A stretch of DNA of 5,174 nt from Rhizobacter sp. GTDB lineage: Bacteria; Pseudomonadota; Gammaproteobacteria; Burkholderiales; Burkholderiaceae. The stretch covers positions 1-5,174 of the forward strand of contig JACMKW010000460.1 in NCBI GenBank assembly GCA_014379885.1, given 5' to 3'. Position numbers and translations under genes: made by a program. The notes beneath the pieces are model-generated. The model saw nothing but the letters and a program-made list of their open reading frames with translations, ran no database searches and was not told where the DNA came from. This document shows, in pieces, positions 1-5,174 of the stretch; within the stretch, counting starts at the first letter, position 1, and each line of letters opens with the position of its first letter.

Positions 1-845
1 ACACACTGAGCGTGCAATTCCTGAGTGCCGGCATCGAGCGCTGGAAAGCCACCATCGCCGACCTGCTGCTCAAGGCCACCGGCCTCACCCGCCTGTACGA
101 GCGCAGCGATGCCAGCACCCGCGGCCTCGAAGGCCTGCCGGAAGTGAAAGGTTGGTTGCGTGGGGGTGACACAAGAGAGGGCAACACCGAAGTCACCATC
201 CGCGAACACGACTGGCAGCTCACGCTCGACGTGGCCGAAGGCCACAAGACCGGCTTCTACCTCGACCAACGCGACAGCCGCAAACTCTTTGCCGACACCG
301 TGCGCCACTTCGGTTTTCAGCGCGTGCTCAACTGCTATTGCTACACCGGCGGCTTCAGCATCGCGGCACTCGCCGGTGGGGCAGGGCACGTGACCAGCGT
401 CGATTCATCGGCCCCCGCGCTCGCACGCGCCACGGCGCATGTGCTGCTCAATGGCTTTGATGCCGCACGCCACACCGCGCTCGATGCCGACGTGAACCAG
501 ACCCTGCGGGACGCCTTGCAACGTGGCCAACGGTTCGACGCAATCGTGCTCGACCCACCCAAGTTCGCGCCCACCGCCGCTCATGCCGAGCGTGCCGCGC
601 GTGCCTACAAAGACATCAACCGCCTCGCCTTCATGCTGCTGGAGCCGGGCGGCGTGCTGTTCACGTATTCGTGTTCGGGTGGCATCAGCGCTGACCTGTT
701 CCACAAGATTGTGGCCGGCGCGGGGCTCGATGCGAACATCGATGGCCTGATCTACGCGCGCACCGGCGCAGCGCCTGATCACCCAATGACGGTGACGTTC
801 CCAGAAGGTGAATACCTCAAGGGACTGGTGATTCTCAAGAAGTAG
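1..845 (+). CDS. rlmI: RlmI-type 23S rRNA (cytosine-C5) methyltransferase, 5'-truncated by window edge
   Basis: C-terminal part of a class I SAM-dependent RNA methyltransferase of the RlmI/COG1092 family, which in E. coli makes m5C1962 in 23S rRNA. The reading frame (codons start at position 3) is open to the left edge. The GTG at 12 is therefore internal, and the start plus the expected N-terminal PUA domain are missing. Counting from that GTG, visible motifs are the family signature KTGFYLDQRDSR (79-90), SAM-binding motif I around LNCYCYTGGFS (106-116), the acidic VDSS after the next strand (130-133), DPPKF (181-185), YKDINRLA (199-206) and TYSCSGG (218-224). Cys221 in the last is the likely catalytic cysteine. 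PEGEYLKG lies close to the C-terminus, as in the family. About 277 of an expected ~390-400 residues are present. The stop at 843-845 overlaps the end of the convergent cyclase gene by 11 bp. The family is certain; the exact target base is inferred from E. coli RlmI. Confidence 0.9.
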   Translation, partial: TLSVQFLSAGIERWKATIADLLLKATGLTRLYERSDASTRGLEGLPEVKGWLRGGDTREGNTEVTIREHDWQLTLDVAEGHKTGFYLDQRDSRKLFADTVRHFGFQRVLNCYCYTGGFSIAALAGGAGHVTSVDSSAPALARATAHVLLNGFDAARHTALDADVNQTLRDALQRGQRFDAIVLDPPKFAPTAAHAERAARAYKDINRLAFMLLEPGGVLFTYSCSGGISADLFHKIVAGAGLDANIDGLIYARTGAAPDHPMTVTFPEGEYLKGLVILKK

Positions 846-1998
846 GGGTGACGCCTGGGGCGCCATCCGCCACGTTGACCCGGTTGCGGCCTGCGCGTTT
901 CGCCGCATAGAGCGCCTGGTCCGCACGGTCCAGCAAGTGCTCAGCCGTTTCGCCCGGCTGGCACAGCGCCACACCGGCTGACACCGTGACCTTCAGCCCA
1001 GGTGCCACTGCCGCCCAGTCGTGCTCGGCCGTGCCAGCACGCACCCGCTCGGCCGCCACACGTGCCGCCGATTCATCGTTCGTTGCCGTGAGCAGCATCA
1101 GGAATTCTTCGCCGCCGTAGCGGCCCAGCCGGTCGGTGTTGCGCATGCTGGCTGTGGCGGCGCGGGTGAAGTGGCGCAGTGTTTCGTCGCCCGTCAGGTG
1201 GCCAAAACCGTCGTTGACCTGCTTGAAGTGGTCAAGGTCGAACAGGGCCACGCCAAAGGGCTGGCCGGTGCGCATCATGCGCTGGCGCTCTTCATCGAGC
1301 AGGCGCATCACGCTGCGGCGGTTCAGGGTGCCGGTGAGCTCGTCTCGGCTGGCCATCTGCTCCAGCTTTTCGAAGGTGGAGGCCAGCTCCGCGTTGCGTT
1401 TGTTGAGCAGCGAGCGCAGCTGGGCGCCGTACACCCCCACCACCGTGCTGCGCGCGAGGATGAGCGCCACCCACACCCCACACACCGCCCGCTGCTGCCA
1501 GCTGGCAGTGGGCAGACCCAGGCGGTCGCCCACCAGCACCACCACGCCGATCACGCCCAGCGCTACCGCCGCCGAGCCCAGCAGCGGCGCCGACAAGGCA
1601 CGGCGCGGGTTCACACGCAGCGCGCCAAAGGCAAACAAGATGAACAACACCATCATCAACAGCACGCCAATCTCGGGTGCGTACAAGGTGAAGCCCAGGT
1701 TCACCACTGCATGCACCAGCATCTGCGGGCCGGCAAGGTAGTGGTCTTCGAATCGCTCGCTCCAGCCGCTGCTCAGCAGCACATAGAAAACCGCACTCGC
1801 GGCGGCTCCCGCGCCCAGGTACAAAAATGCGGTGCTGGCCGCCAAGCCTCCGGCCCAGCTGAGGGCCAGCAGCAAGGCGCAGTCGACCACGTAGCTGCCG
1901 AGCACCATCCACACCATCTGCTGGCGCTGGTGGCGACGCAGTGCCTTCGCGGCACCGGTGTCGGTGGCAGGCGTGAGGGCAGGGGTGGCAGAGGTCAT
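835..1998 (-). CDS. membrane-bound GGDEF diguanylate cyclase (387 aa)
   Basis: Predicted to make cyclic di-GMP from two GTP at the inner membrane. A short polar N-terminus is followed by about six hydrophobic helices (roughly residues 28-48, 52-76, 91-106, 110-128, 137-157, 171-190), then a charged linker (191-217) that probably acts as a dimer/signalling helix. A full GGDEF domain fills the rest: DELTGTLNRRS (219-229), FDLDHFKQVND (253-263), GGEEF (295-299) and ALYAAKRAGRNR (362-373). RNTD (286-289) sits five residues before GGEEF, the position of the inhibitory I-site, so product feedback is likely. No EAL domain is present, and I cannot name the membrane sensor domain or its ligand. The ATG start is 8 bp after the stop of the Lrp-like gene. 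No good ribosome-binding site precedes it, which suggests translational coupling. Its 3' end overlaps the methyltransferase tail to tail by 11 bp. Catalytic activity is inferred from intact motifs. Confidence 0.93.
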   Translation of the reverse strand: MTSATPALTPATDTGAAKALRRHQRQQMVWMVLGSYVVDCALLLALSWAGGLAASTAFLYLGAGAAASAVFYVLLSSGWSERFEDHYLAGPQMLVHAVVNLGFTLYAPEIGVLLMMVLFILFAFGALRVNPRRALSAPLLGSAAVALGVIGVVVLVGDRLGLPTASWQQRAVCGVWVALILARSTVVGVYGAQLRSLLNKRNAELASTFEKLEQMASRDELTGTLNRRSVMRLLDEERQRMMRTGQPFGVALFDLDHFKQVNDGFGHLTGDETLRHFTRAATASMRNTDRLGRYGGEEFLMLLTATNDESAARVAAERVRAGTAEHDWAAVAPGLKVTVSAGVALCQPGETAEHLLDRADQALYAAKRAGRNRVNVADGAPGVTPTS

Positions 1999-2006
1999 GG
2001 GCCGGG

Positions 2007-2579
2007 TCAGCTCGCAATCTTGGATGAATCGTTATCGGCGCCTGGGGTCTTGAATGGAGCAACTGTTGCACGCTCGGCAGTTTCTCGCGCCGCGCGGGGC
2101 AGGGCGATGGCGGGCTCGAACTTGGCGCGGTGCACGCTGAAAAAGGCCTTGACGTTACGCACATTGGCGTCTTGCGTGAAGAGCCGTTGCACCAGGGCGT
2201 GGTAAGCCGCCATGTCGGGTACCTGCAGCACCAGCATGAAATCGGGCCCGGGTGACACGCGGTAGCACTGCTGCACCGCCGCCTCTTTCACGGCACGTGA
2301 CTCGAAGGCCGCCAGGTGCTCGGCCCCCTGCAGGTCAAGCGTGACCTCGGCCAGCGCGGTGAGCCCCGGCCCCAGGCGATCAGCCGACAGGATGGCCACC
2401 CGCCGCTCGATTACCCCGGCCTCCACCAGGCGTTTGACGCGCCGCAAGCAGGTGGCCGGCGAGGTGTGGGCGGCGGCGGCGAGGTCTTGGTTGGAGAGCG
2501 AAGCGTCTCGCTGCAGAAGCTCCAGCACCCGCAAATCGGTGTCGTCCAGCGCCAAAATTTTTGAATCAGATTCCATCAT
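2007..2579 (-). CDS. Lrp/AsnC-family transcriptional regulator (190 aa)
   Basis: Feast/famine-type DNA-binding regulator. The N-terminal winged helix-turn-helix spans about residues 11-64: [15 protein letters not shown], then SNQDLA, then a recognition helix around [19 protein letters not shown]. An AsnC/RAM ligand-binding and oligomerisation domain covers about 70-150, with the typical [17 protein letters not shown] (111-127). About 35 extra residues follow (157-190), rich in Ala, Arg and charged residues, so the protein is longer than the usual 150-165; this tail has no recognisable motif. Translation starts at one of two adjacent ATG codons (2577-2579 or 2574-2576). Neither has a Shine-Dalgarno sequence, because the upstream bases are almost all A and T. 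It leads a likely two-gene operon with the diguanylate cyclase and is divergent from glmS. Family members usually repress their own promoter and bind amino acids or related metabolites. The ligand here cannot be read from sequence. Confidence 0.93.
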   Translation of the reverse strand: MMESDSKILALDDTDLRVLELLQRDASLSNQDLAAAAHTSPATCLRRVKRLVEAGVIERRVAILSADRLGPGLTALAEVTLDLQGAEHLAAFESRAVKEAAVQQCYRVSPGPDFMLVLQVPDMAAYHALVQRLFTQDANVRNVKAFFSVHRAKFEPAIALPRAARETAERATVAPFKTPGADNDSSKIAS

Positions 2580-2589
2580 TATTTATATT
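2561..2589 (+). promoter_or_regulatory. candidate sigma-70 promoter for glmS
   Basis: TTGAAT (2561-2566, 4/6 match to TTGACA) is followed after 17 bp by TATATT (2584-2589, 5/6 match to TATAAT). Transcription would begin near 2596 and give a leader of about 120 nt before glmS. The -35 hexamer falls inside the first codons of the divergent Lrp-like gene, and the element adjoins the candidate operator. The regulator could therefore also affect glmS. A weaker alternative -10 is GATAAT at 2643-2648, without a clear -35. Confidence 0.35.
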
Positions 2590-2593
2590 ATGA
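2588..2593 (-). promoter_or_regulatory. possible -10 element for the Lrp-like gene (leaderless mRNA candidate)
   Basis: On the minus strand this is CATAAT, a 5/6 match to TATAAT. It sits so that transcription would start about at the A of the first ATG (2579). That fits the lack of a ribosome-binding site and suggests a leaderless transcript. No convincing -35 hexamer lies 16-18 bp upstream. It overlaps the candidate operator, so binding there would block this promoter. Confidence 0.25.
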
Positions 2594-2602
2594 AATATTC
2601 AG
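2588..2602. promoter_or_regulatory. candidate Lrp-type operator in the divergent control region
   Basis: On the minus strand this stretch reads CTGAATATTTCATAA. It contains the inverted repeat TGAA-3 nt-TTCA (2591-2601). By my count it agrees with the E. coli Lrp consensus YAGHAWATTWTDCTR at 11 of 15 positions. It lies just upstream of the lrp-like start, where autorepression sites are usual in this family. A second small inverted repeat, GAATC-A-GATTC (2563-2573), lies about 28 bp away inside the first codons of that gene. Binding is inferred. AT-rich DNA matches this loose consensus easily, so confidence is modest. Confidence 0.35.
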
Positions 2603-2702
2603 CCAGAAAACGGAGTGGATGAGGAAGTATTTCATTGGTATTGATAATTTGCAAACATCAGCCACGTCTGCCTGCCTACCATGCCTGACCGTTCCAGCTC
2701 TT

Positions 2703-2706
2703 GAGG
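2703..2706 (+). promoter_or_regulatory. ribosome-binding site that fixes the glmS start
   Basis: GAGG ends 8 nt before the ATG at 2715. It supports this start over the longer in-frame ATG at 2619. Confidence 0.7.
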
Positions 2707-2714
2707 ATTCATTC

Positions 2715-4586
2715 ATGTGTGGCATCGTCGGCGCCGTCAGCACCCGCAACATCGTTCCCATCCTGATCGAGGGCCTGAAGCGCCTGGAATACCGGGGTTA
2801 TGACTCCTGCGGCGTGGCCGTGCATCAAAACGGCGAACTGCGGCGCGCCCGCAGCACCGCCCGTGTAGCCGAACTCGAATCCGGCGTGGCGGCCGACGAC
2901 GTGCAAAGTGGCACCGGCATCGCCCACACCCGCTGGGCCACACATGGCGCACCGGTCGTGCACAACGCGCACCCGCATTTTTCATCCGGCCCGGTGGGCA
3001 AGTCGGCATCGTCCGGCCGGGTGGCACTGGTGCACAACGGCATCATCGAAAACCACGACGAGCTGCGCAACGAACTCAAGACCCGCGGTTATGTGTTCGA
3101 CAGCCAGACCGACACCGAGGTGATCGCCCACCTGGTTGACCACCTGTATGAAGGCGACCTGCTCGCCGCCGTGCAGCAGGCCACGCTGCGCCTGCGCGGT
3201 GCTTACGCCATCGCCGTGTTTTGCCGCGACGAGCCGCACCGTGTGATTGGCGCGCGCGAAGGCTCGCCCTTGGTGTTGGGCGTTGGCGCAGACGATCGAA
3301 AAGGCGACTTCTTTCTGGCCTCCGACGCCATGGCCCTGGCCGGCGTGACCGACCAGATCACCTACCTCGAAGAAGGCGATGTGGTCGACCTGCAGCTCGG
3401 CAAGGTGTGGATCACCGCGCGTGCCAGCAACGGCTTCACGTTCAAGGCGGTAGAGCGTGAAGTGCGCACCGTGCTCGTGCACACCGGCGCGGCCGAGCTG
3501 GGGCCGTATCGGCACTACATGCAGAAAGAAATCTTCGAGCAGCCGCGCGCCATTGCCGACACGCTCGACGCGGTGGAGTGCATCTCGCCCGAGCTCTTTG
3601 GTGATGGTGCCTACCGCATCTTCAAGGACATCGACAACGTGTTGATCCTCGCTTGCGGCACCAGCTACTACAGCGGCTCGGTGGCCAAGTACTGGCTGGA
3701 GAGCATCGCCAAGATCCCCACGAGCGTGGAGATCGCCAGCGAATACCGCTACCGCGACAGCGTGCCCAACCCACGCACGCTGGTGGTCACCATCACGCAA
3801 AGCGGCGAAACCGCCGACACCCTGGCCGCACTGAAGCACGCGCGCAACCTGGGCATGAAACACACGCTGACCATCTGCAACGTGGCCACCAGCGCGATGG
3901 TGCGCGAATGCGAGCTGGCCTACATCACCCGCGCCGGCGCCGAGATCGGCGTGGCCTCGACCAAGGCTTTCAGCACCCAGCTGGTGGGCCTGTTCCTGTT
4001 GACGCTGGCACTCGCCCAAGTGCGCGGCCACCTGAGCGAAGAGCAGGAGCTGGCGCACCTGAAAGCGCTGCGCCACCTGCCCGTGGCCGTGCAAGCGGTG
4101 CTTGCGCTGGAGCCGCAGGTGATCGCCTGGTCAGAGATTTTTGCGCGCAAGGAAAACGCTCTTTTCCTCGGCCGTGGGCTGCACTACCCGATTGCCTGCG
4201 AAGGCGCACTGAAGCTCAAAGAGATCAGCTACATCCACGCCGAGGCTTACCCGGCCGGTGAGCTGAAGCATGGCCCGCTGGCGCTGGTGACGGCCGAGAT
4301 GCCGGTGGTGACGGTGGCGCCGAACGACGCGCTGCTGGAAAAGCTCAAGAGCAACCTGCAGGAAGTGCGTGCGCGGGGTGGTGAATTGTTTGTGTTTGCC
4401 GATGCCGATTCGCACATCGAATCGGGTGAAGGCCTGCATGTGATCCGCATGCCCGAGCACTACGGCGCGCTGTCGCCCATCCTGCATGTGATCCCGCTGC
4501 AGCTGCTGGCGTATCACACGGCGTGCGCGCGAGGGACGGATGTGGACAAACCCAGAAATCTGGCCAAAAGCGTGACGGTCGAATGA
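2715..4586 (+). CDS. glmS: glutamine--fructose-6-phosphate aminotransferase (isomerizing), GlmS (623 aa)
   Basis: Cytoplasmic enzyme making glucosamine-6-phosphate from fructose-6-phosphate and glutamine, the first step towards UDP-GlcNAc for peptidoglycan and LPS. The start at 2715 is chosen because it gives MCGIVGAV: after Met removal Cys2 becomes the N-terminal nucleophile. GAGG at 2703-2706 is a well-spaced ribosome-binding site. An in-frame ATG at 2619 would bury the cysteine and is rejected. Glutaminase domain (about 2-250): RGYDSCG (27-33), HTRWATHG (71-78), NGIIENH (108-114) and D134. Isomerase domain with two SIS folds: CGTSYYS (314-320), TQSGETADT (361-369), ASTKAFSTQ (414-422), EGALKLKE (496-503), ELKHGPLA (516-523). 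Glu503, His519 and Lys618 correspond to E. coli Glu488, His504 and Lys603. It is slightly longer than E. coli GlmS (609), partly through a Gly/Ser-rich insert near 91-103. The C-terminus [13 protein letters not shown] is the coding part of attTn7. Confidence 0.98.
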   Translation: MCGIVGAVSTRNIVPILIEGLKRLEYRGYDSCGVAVHQNGELRRARSTARVAELESGVAADDVQSGTGIAHTRWATHGAPVVHNAHPHFSSGPVGKSASSGRVALVHNGIIENHDELRNELKTRGYVFDSQTDTEVIAHLVDHLYEGDLLAAVQQATLRLRGAYAIAVFCRDEPHRVIGAREGSPLVLGVGADDRKGDFFLASDAMALAGVTDQITYLEEGDVVDLQLGKVWITARASNGFTFKAVEREVRTVLVHTGAAELGPYRHYMQKEIFEQPRAIADTLDAVECISPELFGDGAYRIFKDIDNVLILACGTSYYSGSVAKYWLESIAKIPTSVEIASEYRYRDSVPNPRTLVVTITQSGETADTLAALKHARNLGMKHTLTICNVATSAMVRECELAYITRAGAEIGVASTKAFSTQLVGLFLLTLALAQVRGHLSEEQELAHLKALRHLPVAVQAVLALEPQVIAWSEIFARKENALFLGRGLHYPIACEGALKLKEISYIHAEAYPAGELKHGPLALVTAEMPVVTVAPNDALLEKLKSNLQEVRARGGELFVFADADSHIESGEGLHVIRMPEHYGALSPILHVIPLQLLAYHTACARGTDVDKPRNLAKSVTVE

Positions 4587-4609
4587 CCGGCTCGCACTTG
4601 CGGCATTCC
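4551..4609 (+). other. attTn7: TnsD/TniQ recognition region in the 3' end of glmS plus 23-bp spacer
   Basis: In E. coli Tn7, TnsD binds roughly +23 to +58 from the insertion point, within the last codons of glmS, and directs insertion about 23-25 bp past the stop. Here the conserved coding end (LAKSVTVE, stop 4584-4586) is followed by 23 bp (4587-4609) and then a TGT transposon-like tip at 4610. The arithmetic fits the canonical site. The glmS gene is left intact, as expected. ATTCC (4605-4609) would be the 5-bp target duplication. No complete terminator hairpin with a T-run is visible in the 23 bp, so the original glmS terminator may have been displaced. Confidence 0.75.
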
Positions 4610-4615
4610 TGTTCT

Positions 4616-4675
4616 GAACAAAAATAGTCGTAAACAGGTTATTAAAGTCGTAAACGCGCAAATAGAGGCGAAAAC
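4616..4675 (+). repeat. three tandem 20-bp TnsB-binding-site-like repeats
   Basis: Units at 4616-4635, 4636-4655 and 4656-4675 abut with an exact 20-bp period. The first two share AGTCGTAAAC exactly at their right halves (4626-4635 and 4646-4655). The third has AGGCGAAAAC (4666-4675), an 8/10 match. Each left half is A/T-rich. Closely packed repeats ending in TAAAC, 20-21 bp apart, are the arrangement of TnsB sites at the Tn7 right end; the left end has fewer, spaced sites. I see no clear fourth copy at 4676-4695. They are not a CRISPR array: there are no spacers and the units are imperfect. Confidence 0.8.
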
Positions 4676-4869
4676 AGTCTAGCGAGATTTTTGGTACTGA
4701 CTGTCTAGGTCCTTGGGCCTCTTGCGACTCGAGCGAAGGGATGCGCGCAGGGCACCGTACTAAGGATCGTTCGTAGCCAGCTTCTTCAGCGCGACGCCGC
4801 GATCTGGCAGTCAACTTCAGACTGGACTCGGACGTTCGAATTTCATGGACGAAAGTCTGCAGCTTCCGA

Positions 4870-4928
4870 GACCGGTCATTGCAGCCTTGTGACGCGCCCA
4901 ATCGGCCGATCGACGAGAGCGACTCGTC
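4870..4928. repeat. cluster of short palindromes inside the element
   Basis: Three self-complementary motifs lie close together: GACCGGTC (4870-4877), ATCGGCCGAT (4901-4910), and a stem GACGAG/CTCGTC with a 5-nt loop (4912-4928). None is followed by a T-run, so they are not typical terminators. They lie 20 bp or more before a possible start codon at 4948. The role is unknown, and chance is a real possibility in GC-rich DNA. Confidence 0.3.
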
Positions 4929-4947
4929 ACGCAGCGAGGTCGCAGGT

Positions 4948-5174
4948 ATGGCTCGGAGACCTCGTCCCACACCAGTCGAAGTACTGCTATCGGTGGCGAT
5001 GTCGAACGCCTTTTTCGTCCGGATCGTTCTGTTGCTTCACCATGCCCGCAGCAGACCAACTCTATTCGGAGCCGCTCCTCGCTCAATTGAGACGATTCTG
5101 CGGTTTTGCCTGCTGCTGCTTCATTTCTACGACAGAACGTTGGCCGCCAAGTTCGAACACGGTCATCGCCCACT
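4948..5174 (+). CDS. possible hypothetical protein start, cut by right window edge
   Basis: ATG at 4948 has GAGG (4936-4939) 8 nt upstream and reads 75 codons to the edge without a stop. The same frame is open from 4777. The product begins MARRPRPTPVEVLLSVAMSN and contains two hydrophobic runs (about residues 12-30 and 50-60), so a small membrane protein is conceivable. Against it, its third codon positions are much less GC-rich than those of glmS, another plus frame is also open from 4709 to the edge, and a minus-strand frame is open from the edge to 5083 (its end reads MKQQQAKPQNRLN). No family is recognised. It could be transposon cargo or chance. Confidence 0.2.
   Translation, partial: MARRPRPTPVEVLLSVAMSNAFFVRIVLLLHHARSRPTLFGAAPRSIETILRFCLLLLHFYDRTLAAKFEHGHRP

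Larger units (their letters stand above)
4610..5174 (+). mobile_element. glmS-proximal end of a Tn7-like transposon or remnant (continues past window)
   Basis: The end starts with TGT, as Tn7 ends do, 23 bp after the glmS stop. From the tip to the end of the first TAAAC motif is 26 nt, the same distance as in the Tn7 right end as I remember it (TGTGGGCGGACAATAAAGTC at its tip). Three TnsB-site-like units follow. GC is about 37% over 4621-4680 and near 55% in sampled 60-base stretches beyond, against about 65% in glmS. In canonical Tn7 tnsA begins shortly inside this end and reads away from glmS. No TnsA-like protein can be read here in any frame. The interior 4676-5174 holds no gene I recognise. 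It has only a weak open frame at the right edge and a cluster of short palindromes at 4870-4928. The other end, any tns genes and the cargo would lie to the right. A decayed or non-autonomous copy is possible. Confidence 0.72.

Noticed and set aside
1021..2205. Long plus-strand open frame (394 codons) antisense to the cyclase and the Lrp-like gene
   Set aside because: It is the complement of two well-supported genes. Its product is a His/Gln/Ala-rich string with no domain, typical of antisense frames in GC-rich DNA.
2619..2714. In-frame N-terminal extension of GlmS from the ATG at 2619
   Set aside because: It would remove the N-terminal Cys needed for glutaminase activity. The ATG at 2715 has a better ribosome-binding site and gives the conserved MCGIVGAV start.
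2982..4094. Minus-strand open frame (370 codons) antisense to glmS
   Set aside because: Mirror frame of a strongly conserved gene, with low-complexity composition and no motif.
4587..4625. Rho-independent terminator after glmS
   Set aside because: The only hairpin is the 5-bp TGTTC/GAACA at the transposon tip, followed by A residues rather than T on the plus strand.
4616..4675. The three 20-bp units as a CRISPR array
   Set aside because: The units are directly adjacent and imperfect, with no unique spacers. TnsB-type sites explain them better.
4831..4842. GTTCGAAT resembling a tRNA T-loop (and GTTCGAA near 5150)
   Set aside because: The flanking bases cannot form a T-stem, and no anticodon or acceptor stem can be drawn around either site.
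4131..4970. Minus-strand open frame (279 codons) crossing the glmS 3' end and the transposon end
   Set aside because: It spans the complement of glmS, the TnsB-like repeats and the interior. A real gene would not cross the insertion boundary, and the product shows no domain.
4817..5173. Minus-strand open frame (118 codons) at the right edge
   Set aside because: The product is Arg/Ser-rich without any recognisable motif, and other frames over the same DNA are equally open. I found no support for coding.

Overview
The window looks like a piece of a Burkholderiales chromosome (betaproteobacteria; Comamonadaceae or a close relative is my guess). The genes are about 65% GC with GC-rich third codon positions, and the encoded proteins resemble members of that group. 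This placement comes from family recognition and composition, not from a search.

Layout. (1) Positions 1-845, plus strand: the 3' part of an RlmI-type 23S rRNA methyltransferase whose start lies left of the window. (2) Positions 835-1998, minus strand: a six-helix membrane diguanylate cyclase with intact GGEEF and I-site. It converges on the methyltransferase with an 11-bp overlap. (3) Positions 2007-2579, minus strand: an Lrp/AsnC-family regulator 8 bp upstream of the cyclase, so the two probably share one transcript. (4) Positions 2580-2714: an AT-rich divergent control region, with a small inverted repeat that could be the regulator's own operator and a candidate promoter for the gene on the other side. 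(5) Positions 2715-4586, plus strand: complete glmS, with its start placed at the ATG that gives the catalytic N-terminal cysteine. (6) Positions 4587-5174: accessory DNA.

The main finding is at the 3' side of glmS. Exactly 23 bp after the glmS stop codon the sequence reads TGT, followed by three tandem 20-bp units ending in GTCGTAAAC or a close variant. This matches, in spacing and motif, the right end of Tn7 and its TnsB-binding sites, inserted at the classical attTn7 site that TnsD/TniQ recognises in the end of glmS. GC falls to about 37% over the repeats and is near 55% further in.

In canonical Tn7 the gene tnsA begins soon after this end. Here the roughly 500 bp inside the repeats hold no recognisable tns gene, only a weak open frame running off the right edge. 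The element is therefore a remnant, a non-autonomous or rearranged Tn7-like transposon, or one with an unusual gene order. The window ends before this can be settled.

The chromosomal genes form no single pathway. glmS feeds cell-wall amino-sugar synthesis, the Lrp-like protein and cyclase may couple a metabolite signal to c-di-GMP, and the methyltransferase modifies 23S rRNA.
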